Source: Calditrichaceae bacterium
GTDB lineage: Bacteria > Calditrichota > Calditrichia > Calditrichales > Calditrichaceae
Direction: 5' to 3'
Assembly (NCBI GenBank): GCA_030622395.1
Contig: JAUXGF010000027.1
Span: 1 to 11,698, forward strand
DNA: 11,698 bases
The position numbers and the translations under genes were made by a program. Position 1 is the first letter of the stretch. The number at the start of each line of letters is the position of its first letter. Shown piece after piece: positions 5,799 to 11,698 of the stretch. The notes beneath the pieces were generated by a model. That model made no database searches. It was not told the origin of the DNA and was given only the letters and a program-made list of their open reading frames with translations.

Positions 5799-8110
5799 TT
5801 TATTAGAACCATCTTCTTTGATATCATAGATTTACTTGACGTCAAACGGTAGATATAAATTCCGCTGGGCGCCTTTATTCCCTGATCATTCTTACCTTCC
5901 CAAATAATTTTATGCTGACCTGTAAATTGATGCCTGTTTATTAAGGAACGAATTTTTTGTCCTAACATATTATAAATCGTTAACTCCACTTTGCCGGACG
6001 CCGGCAGACTGTAATTGGTTGTTGTTGCCGGATTAAACGGATTGGGATAATTTCCTAAATTAAAGCTTTTTGGTAAATGATTGTTATCATCTTTGGCAAT
6101 ACCCGTCTCATTTCGCGGCTTGGGAATGATAAACGGATCGCCGTTAAAAACCAGACCGTAATACCAGCCTTTTGCGTCAGTTGTAAATCCGTATTCTCCC
6201 TTGTACTGAAATGTTTTCAAGAAAGCTTCACCGTAGCTAATACCTTGTGCAAGGCAGGTATAAAAATAATCAAAGTCCGTCATACCGCCGCTGTGCGTAG
6301 TGCCTATTGTGTTTATTCCGCTCTCCGTTAGCAGCGCATATACAGCGCCGCAATTCATATCCGCTATATAGCGGCTGTTGCCGCAAGCAAAAAGATTATA
6401 AAAATTAGCGTTCGCTTCAGCTAATAAAATTTGCGTATTCGTAAAATATTCAGTGCCTGCCCCATCGTTAATTTTAAATGCATGTCCCTGCTCCCAGGAA
6501 TGAACCCAGACGTGGATCAGGCTGTAACCATCATCAAGACGGCTGCCATAATCGCTGCCTGTGGTCTGATTAATATCATAAATGGATAAATAATCGGGAT
6601 AAAGCAGACTGATATAATCATTAGCAACTTCATTGCCCCAGGTGTGCCAGTCATCATCCGGATAGGCTAAGGCTTTAAACTCCTGCCGAACACCGTTTAA
6701 ATCATGGCGGTAATCATGGCATTTTTGCAGGTATGAACAAATAACTTCACTCGGATCGCCCATTCCGCTTGTGGGGATTATTCTTCCGATAACAATTTCC
6801 GGAGCTTCGGTGTTACGCGGGAAATCATCGATATGCGTATCATAAATTCCATCCGTTCCCAGTACAAGAGAGTCACCTTCTTCTTTATAATTATCCTGCC
6901 AGGTACCGTCCAAATCCATGTAATAAATGTCTGCCGGGTATTCCTGATAATGCCATAACGAATCATCTTCATTATAGCCAGTTGCCTGATACCAGGGAAC
7001 AGGAAAATCGCCGATTAAAAGCGCTCCCTGTAATCCTTCTATAGAGCGCAGGGTATTCCTCAGAGCCTGATGATTGTCAAACTGCATGGAATAGACCACC
7101 ACTTCGGCGCCTTCATTTTCCCAGTCATTGATAGTCTTTGAAAGAGTATTTTCAATCGATGAATATAATTGGGGCTGAACAAAAATAGCCCGCACATTAT
7201 TTAAATATAATTTTTCATTAATCTCTCTCGAACGTCCGCTTACCAGATGCGTGCTTTCATCTTCGGAAAACAGGATATATCCATAGGTTTCGTTAGTATC
7301 AATTGTTATGTCGTAATAAATTGAATCAACGATATCTACGGCAATTTTATCATATTGATAGCGTGGATAATTTAAAGCCAATGTATCATTAAGGCATCTG
7401 CGGTAAACCGTATATTTTAATCCGGGTTTTTGATCCCATGATATTTTTAGCGCAGCCTCTTCCCTTTGCAAATAAAGGCTGTCCGGCGGCAAGGGAATAT
7501 CCATAGGCTGTAGTTGCAGGGTGGTCGGAAATCCCGCCAACAGCGGAAGACACCAGATTTCATCTGCATGCTCGCCCTGTTCAAAGGTATAGGTTTCATT
7601 ATAGCAGGAAAATATAATTTTGAATGAATCTCCGACTGCAACCTCAGGATTAGAAAAATTTCCTAATTCGATTCCATACCAACCCATCCCGCTGATATTA
7701 GCATCTCCAATCGCCCAGCGGGGAGAATCATCCGTAAGAATCTTATTATCATTTCCGTTAAGCAAAACAATGAAGCTGGCGACAGGAGGCAAATCCTCGC
7801 AAAAAGAATTATCATTATGTCTTACGTATCCTTTATAATAGGCGTAATCTTCTCCAAAAACAAAGGAATCCGCTTTAGCGCATTTTTGCATTTGTGAATG
7901 GTATTTTATTTCACCGCCGATCTCTTTATTCTCAGTATCCCAGCGCGCTTTCCATTCTTTGTACGTCATTGGTTTACTGCCGTCCGGCGATCGCCATTCT
8001 GTTCTCACAGGCTGAGACGACTGTCCAAAACCATTTGACGTTAACAGTAAACTGAAACTAAGGATTAAAAATACCAGACAGCATTTGTTTTTTTTATTAA
8101 TAATAGCCAT
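5795..8110 (-). CDS. Secreted gingipain-like (C25) cysteine peptidase with T9SS domain
   Basis: This is probably an exported cysteine endopeptidase of the caspase/gingipain fold, 771 residues. Residues 1-29 are a signal peptide (hydrophobic core 10-24, predicted mature end QSSQ). Residues ~88-170 form a module shared with the neighbouring glycosidase (ILTDDSPRW, GWYGIELGNFSNP). Residues ~200-297 look like Fn3. The peptidase region runs ~305-665: ALLIGDFPVPWY (363-374), YPADIYYMDLDG (391-402), a His segment IHVWVHSWEQGH (532-543) and a Cys segment LFACGNSR (573-580). His537 and Cys576 are the likely catalytic dyad by the family's pattern; the usual His-Gly is His-Ser here, so activity is less certain. 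Residues ~682-771 are the type IX secretion C-terminal domain. I chose the ATG at 8110 over the one at 8125 because GGGAG lies 8 nt before it; the upstream ATG lacks a site. It follows the glycosidase stop by a few bases and overlaps the CotH start. Confidence 0.85.
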   Translation of the reverse strand: MAIINKKNKCCLVFLILSFSLLLTSNGFGQSSQPVRTEWRSPDGSKPMTYKEWKARWDTENKEIGGEIKYHSQMQKCAKADSFVFGEDYAYYKGYVRHNDNSFCEDLPPVASFIVLLNGNDNKILTDDSPRWAIGDANISGMGWYGIELGNFSNPEVAVGDSFKIIFSCYNETYTFEQGEHADEIWCLPLLAGFPTTLQLQPMDIPLPPDSLYLQREEAALKISWDQKPGLKYTVYRRCLNDTLALNYPRYQYDKIAVDIVDSIYYDITIDTNETYGYILFSEDESTHLVSGRSREINEKLYLNNVRAIFVQPQLYSSIENTLSKTINDWENEGAEVVVYSMQFDNHQALRNTLRSIEGLQGALLIGDFPVPWYQATGYNEDDSLWHYQEYPADIYYMDLDGTWQDNYKEEGDSLVLGTDGIYDTHIDDFPRNTEAPEIVIGRIIPTSGMGDPSEVICSYLQKCHDYRHDLNGVRQEFKALAYPDDDWHTWGNEVANDYISLLYPDYLSIYDINQTTGSDYGSRLDDGYSLIHVWVHSWEQGHAFKINDGAGTEYFTNTQILLAEANANFYNLFACGNSRYIADMNCGAVYALLTESGINTIGTTHSGGMTDFDYFYTCLAQGISYGEAFLKTFQYKGEYGFTTDAKGWYYGLVFNGDPFIIPKPRNETGIAKDDNNHLPKSFNLGNYPNPFNPATTTNYSLPASGKVELTIYNMLGQKIRSLINRHQFTGQHKIIWEGKNDQGIKAPSGIYIYRLTSSKSMISKKMVLIK

Positions 8111-8118
8111 TATAAGAA

Positions 8119-8123
8119 CTCCC
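8119..8123 (-). promoter_or_regulatory. Ribosome-binding site that decides the peptidase start
   Basis: GGGAG on the minus strand lies 8 nt before the ATG at 8110 and partly overlaps the in-frame ATG at 8125. It sits just past the TAA of the glycosidase gene (8127-8129), so ribosomes finishing that gene could reinitiate here. Confidence 0.65.
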
Positions 8124-8126
8124 ATT

Positions 8127-11100
8127 TTATCTGATAAGCAGCATCTTTTTTGAATTAGTATAATCCCCCGCTGTTATTTTATATATATAAATTCCTCCGG
8201 CTGCGTCAATCCCCCTGTCATCTCTTCCGTCCCACTTAATTTCATGTATGCCGGACTTCATTACGTTGTTCGCCAATGTTCGCACTTTTTGTCCTAAAAT
8301 ATTGAATACGTTAATTTTAACATTCACTGACCGCGGCAGTTCAAATCTGATAGCCGTTGAGGGGTTAAAGGGATTAGGATAATTTTGTTTGAGAAGAACA
8401 GTCTCGGGCGTCTCCTGCAAATCAACATCCGGCAGACCTGTTTCCAATTCATTTAAATCGATAAGCATACGCGCCGCGATTCCTGTCCAGATATATGTTT
8501 TATGATGACCTGCCCATTGATCATCCGGGCTGTATAATTCCCATAAATTATGATCATTCTTTAATTGCTCAATAACAGCGGATAACACTTTATATGCTAA
8601 TTGTTTTGCCTGATAATAATAGCCATAATTAATCAATCCTCTAAAAATCAGATACTGCCACTGAACCCAAACCGGACCGTTCCAGTAGCCTTTGGGATTA
8701 TAGTAGCCGTCATCAGCCGCCAATGAAGGAATTCCATAAACGCGCCAAAATTTATCAGGATCGGTTAATACCTGAACAAGTTTTTCGGCTTGCTCCTCAG
8801 TTGCGCTGTTTGCCCATAGCGGGAGAAAACCAATAATTTCCCGCCGTTTCAGATCATTAGCAGAATTGTAGGTAAAGCCATGATCGGTTTTATCAACATG
8901 ATAAAAGAAATTGGTCTGCTCATCCCAAAAGGTATTATTGATTGCTTCCGTGCGTTTAGCCGCTTCGTTTGTCCAGTAGTCGTATTCACTCGTATTTCCC
9001 AACTCCAAAGCCATTTGAGCTAATGAATGCGCTTCACTTACTAACATTACATTCAAATCCATACATTCAAAATTACTGGGCCAGCCGACCTCCCAGACAG
9101 CCACACATCCGTCGCGCAAACTTTCTAATACAGCATGGGCGCCCCATTCGCAGAGACTATCTCCATCTGCGTTCCGGTTATCCAGCCAGTATTGATAAAA
9201 TTTTGATCCCGATTGATAGGCGTCCTGCAAAAACACCGTATCTTGTGTAATTTTATAAATCTCCCAATTTTCCCAATTGAACAAGGGAGCTGATGTTGTA
9301 TATTGACCATACCAATAAATTGTTTCATTCAAATAAGGACCGGTTCGATAATTAATATACCCGTCCGTCCATTGTCGTTCCATATAAACGCGTTGGGAAT
9401 TCATTGCGCTTTGTCCGTCCATAAAAGCGTAAGCAAGCATTACCAGGCTTTCATGGAAAACCTGACCGCCGTGTCCCCAGCCCCAGGTCGGCTCTCGTGA
9501 GAAAACATAATAATCGTAGGAGCATTCCCCTTCCGGCGGCATCATACACTGCCGCGCTAATGAAAAAGCGCTCCAGTACAGCATTTCATAATCAGGGTTA
9601 GAAAATGTTAAATTTGGTATATGACTATAAATTCGTTCGGCATCCTCTACAAGGGGCTGTAAATCAATAGACGTCGAATTCCTACATTCTGCGATCAGTT
9701 CATTCACGTTTGAACCGGCTTCGGCAACGCCTCTGATTATACGCAATTGAGAACTCTGAGCTGATGGAATTGATAAAGTTTTTTGCATAGCTGTGATTTT
9801 AACATCAGCCGCAGGAATTGTATTATATAATTGTACATTTAAAACATCGCTGAAAAAGGCAATGTTTTGACCGCTTCCCCGGCCTAATTCTTTTGAATGA
9901 CCGCTAAACCTGCCGCTGTCATCCCTGGCGATAATTATGTAATTATATAAACTGTCCGGCTCTAATCCTGTATCCAGATATCCGCCGCTTTCGATCCCTT
10001 CTGCAATGCGGTCAAATCGTCCTTCGGGCTCTCCGCAGCGTCTATAAATACTGTAAAAACAATTTTCTTCCTGCTGCCATAAAAGCTCGGCGCTGGCGTA
10101 ATTTTGACTAAAAGAAATCACAGCATTGGCTGGAACAGGCGGATGTTCTTCTTCTGTCAATTGTATATCAGTGTGTACGCCTCCACTTGAGGGCAGCGCC
10201 GGAATTAATCCCTTGCCTATCCCCTGCTGTTCAGTAACAAGGCAATTGAAAATAACAGTAAAAGAATCATCGGCGGCTATAGCGGGATTCTGAAAATTTC
10301 CCAATTCACATCCCTGCCAGCCATTGCCGGGAATGTTAGGATCTGTATCTCCCCATTTCGGCGCATCTTCCGTTAAAATCTCAATATCGCTGTTGTTGTG
10401 TAATACAATCATTTGGGCGTCAGGAGGAGCGTGTAAACAGGATGTGCCGTCTTTATGATTAACTGTTCCCCATTCCACGCAGTAATTACTTCCCCGCTTA
10501 CTAATCATTGAAAAAGAAGAATCGGTCAAATAAGTATATGCGCCAAAATCATCTGCTTCCGAATCAATAATATAAACATTGATTAAATCTTCCTGATAAG
10601 GCACGCCGTGAGAGGTAGTCCAGCTATCCGGTCTCTCTTTATGTTGAAAAATAAAACCGTCGTATTCAGGAGTAATTATTGATACATCTGTAATTTCATC
10701 AGTCTGGTGATATAAAAAAGGATAGACGGTTAACTCCGCATCAAAGCCGCTCTCATTTGTGATGTTAATATCCTGTATTGCAATTCTTGAACTGTAAACA
10801 TCAAAAAATATTTCGACGCGTATACCTTCAAAAGGATAATAATAATATTTAACCAAATCACTGTATGATGTTGTAATAAGCGGTTCCGTATAAAATTCAT
10901 TTAAGTAATAGCGGAACTCTCCATTTAATTTAAACCCAAGGCAGAGGCTTCCGCCATTGTCAGTTTCAAAATCAATCCCGTCTTGCAAATCATACCATTT
11001 GAATGTATAACCTTCATCAACAATAAATTCTGACCGGTTAAGCGGGGCGGCATAAGTTGTATAGATCGGATCATCCTTTCCTGCTTCGAGATTGGATAGA

Positions 11101-11174
11101 TAGGGCTGACTATGCAGCGTTCCCGCTAAAATCAAAATTATAAAACAGGTAATAAAATGATATTTAATGCACAT
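8127..11174 (-). CDS. Secreted GH63-like (alpha/alpha)6 glycosidase with T9SS domain
   Basis: This is a probable inverting exo-glycosidase of the GH63/trehalase-like superfamily, 1,015 residues. Residues 1-22 are a signal peptide (predicted mature end QPYLS). Residues ~30-165 look like the beta-sandwich N-domain. Residues ~228-312 are the module shared with the peptidase (ILTEDAPKW, GWQGCELGNFQNP), followed by an Fn3-like segment at ~347-430 (YSIYRRC). The catalytic barrel runs ~505-912: WGWGHGG and FHESL (564-577), LESLRDG (683-689, Asp688 a candidate acid), YWNGPVWVQWQYLIFRGL (830-847) and LWELYSPDDQW (877-887, Glu879 a candidate base), all fitting the fold. Residues ~925-1015 are the type IX secretion C-terminal domain. 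The substrate cannot be read from sequence; alpha-glucosides or alpha-mannosides are the family's usual ones. The ATG at 11174 is preceded by GGAG and beats a TTG at 11189. It is the first gene of the cluster. Confidence 0.82.
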   Translation of the reverse strand: MCIKYHFITCFIILILAGTLHSQPYLSNLEAGKDDPIYTTYAAPLNRSEFIVDEGYTFKWYDLQDGIDFETDNGGSLCLGFKLNGEFRYYLNEFYTEPLITTSYSDLVKYYYYPFEGIRVEIFFDVYSSRIAIQDINITNESGFDAELTVYPFLYHQTDEITDVSIITPEYDGFIFQHKERPDSWTTSHGVPYQEDLINVYIIDSEADDFGAYTYLTDSSFSMISKRGSNYCVEWGTVNHKDGTSCLHAPPDAQMIVLHNNSDIEILTEDAPKWGDTDPNIPGNGWQGCELGNFQNPAIAADDSFTVIFNCLVTEQQGIGKGLIPALPSSGGVHTDIQLTEEEHPPVPANAVISFSQNYASAELLWQQEENCFYSIYRRCGEPEGRFDRIAEGIESGGYLDTGLEPDSLYNYIIIARDDSGRFSGHSKELGRGSGQNIAFFSDVLNVQLYNTIPAADVKITAMQKTLSIPSAQSSQLRIIRGVAEAGSNVNELIAECRNSTSIDLQPLVEDAERIYSHIPNLTFSNPDYEMLYWSAFSLARQCMMPPEGECSYDYYVFSREPTWGWGHGGQVFHESLVMLAYAFMDGQSAMNSQRVYMERQWTDGYINYRTGPYLNETIYWYGQYTTSAPLFNWENWEIYKITQDTVFLQDAYQSGSKFYQYWLDNRNADGDSLCEWGAHAVLESLRDGCVAVWEVGWPSNFECMDLNVMLVSEAHSLAQMALELGNTSEYDYWTNEAAKRTEAINNTFWDEQTNFFYHVDKTDHGFTYNSANDLKRREIIGFLPLWANSATEEQAEKLVQVLTDPDKFWRVYGIPSLAADDGYYNPKGYWNGPVWVQWQYLIFRGLINYGYYYQAKQLAYKVLSAVIEQLKNDHNLWELYSPDDQWAGHHKTYIWTGIAARMLIDLNELETGLPDVDLQETPETVLLKQNYPNPFNPSTAIRFELPRSVNVKINVFNILGQKVRTLANNVMKSGIHEIKWDGRDDRGIDAAGGIYIYKITAGDYTNSKKMLLIR

Positions 11175-11179
11175 TTTAA

Positions 11180-11183
11180 CTCC
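11180..11183 (-). promoter_or_regulatory. Ribosome-binding site of the glycosidase gene
   Basis: GGAG on the minus strand lies 5 nt before the ATG at 11174. It decides this start over the in-frame TTG at 11189, which would place the site inside the coding sequence. Confidence 0.6.
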
Positions 11184-11212
11184 ATTCAAAAATACATTTA
11201 AAACCAGAATTT

Positions 11213-11247
11213 GGAATTGGGAACTTGTAACTTGTAACTTGGAATTC
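11213..11247 (-). repeat. Degenerate 7-bp tandem repeat, reverse orientation
   Basis: Five consecutive heptads on the plus strand read GGAATTG, GGAACTT, GTAACTT, GTAACTT, GGAATTC. Their complement matches the AATTCC-type heptads at 11243-11293 and 11489-11544, so this is an inverted copy of the same tract. Confidence 0.65.
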
Positions 11248-11293
11248 CTTTAGTTCATAATTACCAATTCCCATTTTCTGCTTTCCAATTTCC
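11243..11293 (+). repeat. Degenerate 7-bp tandem repeat, forward orientation
   Basis: Heptads AATTCCT (11243) and AGTTCAT (11252) are followed in exact register by AATTACC, AATTCCC, ATTTTCT, GCTTTCC and AATTTCC (11259-11293). The tract ends three bases before the inverted-repeat element. Confidence 0.6.
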
Positions 11294-11296
11294 CTC

Positions 11297-11461
11297 GTAT
11301 CAGAGTTAAGCGAAGCGGTCTCTGATACGTGACGACGCTGCCTGAAATGCTTCACCCTTACCTCTGTTATTTAATATCATCGCCTGAAACGCTTCGCCCT
11401 TACGCCTGACTGAATAATTCCCATCGTGTGTATCAGAGACCGCTACGCTTAACTCTGATAC
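11297..11461. repeat. 165-bp inverted-repeat element with self-complementary ends
   Basis: Each end is a 32-bp sequence with its own 9-bp palindromic arms, GTATCAGAG...CTCTGATAC (11297-11328 and 11430-11461). The two ends are also inverse complements of each other at 31 of 32 positions, differing only in the loop (GCGAAGCGG against CCGCTACGC). The interior has a direct repeat of 26 nt (11341-11366 and 11383-11408, 22 of 26 identical, beginning CCTGAAA and containing CCCTTAC). There is no open frame of note. It could fold into a large cruciform or act as a non-autonomous mobile element. Confidence 0.7.
11341..11408. repeat. Two 26-nt direct repeats inside the inverted-repeat element
   Basis: CCTGAAATGCTTCACCC at 11341 and CCTGAAACGCTTCGCCC at 11383 begin two 26-nt units spaced 42 bp apart. 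Both carry GCTTC-CCCTTAC. Only two units are present. Confidence 0.6.
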
Positions 11462-11488
11462 AAGAAAAAGAAAAATATCCCCCTCGAA

Positions 11489-11544
11489 AATTCCAAATTC
11501 CTATTTCTTACTTCCCAATTCCTAATTCGTAATTCGTAATTAAC
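11489..11544 (+). repeat. Eight-unit degenerate 7-bp tandem repeat
   Basis: Eight heptads in exact register read AATTCCA, AATTCCT, ATTTCTT, ACTTCCC, AATTCCT, AATTCGT, AATTCGT, AATTAAC. The tract runs from the inverted-repeat element almost to the stop codon of the next gene at 11549. It resembles the short tandemly repeated heptanucleotides described in cyanobacteria in kind, not in sequence. Confidence 0.7.
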
Positions 11545-11548
11545 CACT

Positions 11549-11698
11549 TCACCGCACAGCCGGAAAAGCAGCGACTCTTAATTTTGTACAGCCATAAGGA
11601 ACTAATTCAATTTCCTCCGCAGCATGCTTGTATTTTTTAGGATACCAGTAAGGGCTGTAAGGAATCGGCCCGGTTATACCGCCGTACATTTGCCATTC
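11549..11698 (-). CDS. C-terminal fragment of a possible glycoside hydrolase (window edge)
   Basis: The last 49 codons of a gene that continues beyond the window. The frame is open to the edge and ends in TGA. It reads GPIPYSPYWYPKKY, then EEIELVPYGCTKLRVAAFP close to the stop. From memory the PYGC(T)-(K/N)-LR-(I/V)-x-x-FP ending recurs at the C-terminus of some DUF1680/GH127-type arabinofuranosidase-like enzymes, but other carbohydrate-active families may end alike, so the family call is weak. No type IX secretion domain is present, unlike the three genes downstream. A carbohydrate-active role would fit the neighbouring glycosidase and galE. Confidence 0.6.
   Translation of the reverse strand, partial: EWQMYGGITGPIPYSPYWYPKKYKHAAEEIELVPYGCTKLRVAAFPAVR

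Noticed and set aside
11187..11194. Bacteroidota-type -7 promoter element TATTTTTG on the minus strand
   Set aside because: It lies about 13 nt before the ATG, so transcription would start in or past the ribosome-binding site, and no -33 element is seen.

Overview
The window looks like accessory DNA from an FCB-supergroup bacterium (Ignavibacteria, Calditrichota, KSB1, Marinimicrobia, Cloacimonadota or a relative). The main evidence is three consecutive secreted proteins that each end in an ~85-residue C-terminal domain of the type IX secretion class, opening with NYPNPFNP and closing with GIYIY...SKKM-(L/V/I)-LI-(R/K). No rRNA, tRNA or CRISPR array is visible, so the phylum cannot be fixed further. 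Every supported gene reads on the minus strand.

Layout in transcription order, right to left. (1) 11549-11698: the last 49 residues of a protein that may be a glycoside hydrolase. (2) 11175-11548: a gene-free stretch built almost entirely of degenerate 7-bp repeats around a nested inverted-repeat element. (3) 5795-11174: a compact three-gene cluster with almost no spacing. It holds a large glycosidase with a GH63-like (alpha/alpha)6 catalytic region, a gingipain-like (C25) cysteine peptidase, and a CotH-kinase/lamin-tail multidomain protein broken by one frameshift near 3622. (4) 1596-2190: a gene-free stretch with an array of short palindromes inside a ~506-bp block bounded by imperfect inverted repeats. 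(5) 585-1595: galE, UDP-glucose 4-epimerase, whose last codons and stop lie in a repeat hairpin. (6) 1-584: repeat debris, including a 167-bp MITE-like element and a short coding remnant.

The three cluster genes are probably co-transcribed and translationally coupled: the second start is 1 nt past the previous stop or has its ribosome-binding site at that junction, and the third overlaps by ATGA. All three have signal peptides that predict a mature N-terminal Gln, plus the C-terminal sorting domain, so the products should be exported and anchored at or released from the outer surface. The glycosidase and the peptidase share a module (35 of 62 residues identical without gaps) followed by an Fn3-like segment. 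This suggests a common ligand and a joint role in degrading or processing a glycosylated extracellular substrate. That role is inference.

The most unusual material is the shared uncharacterised module, the jelly-roll domain nested inside a lamin-tail domain of the CotH protein, and the three different repeat structures between genes.
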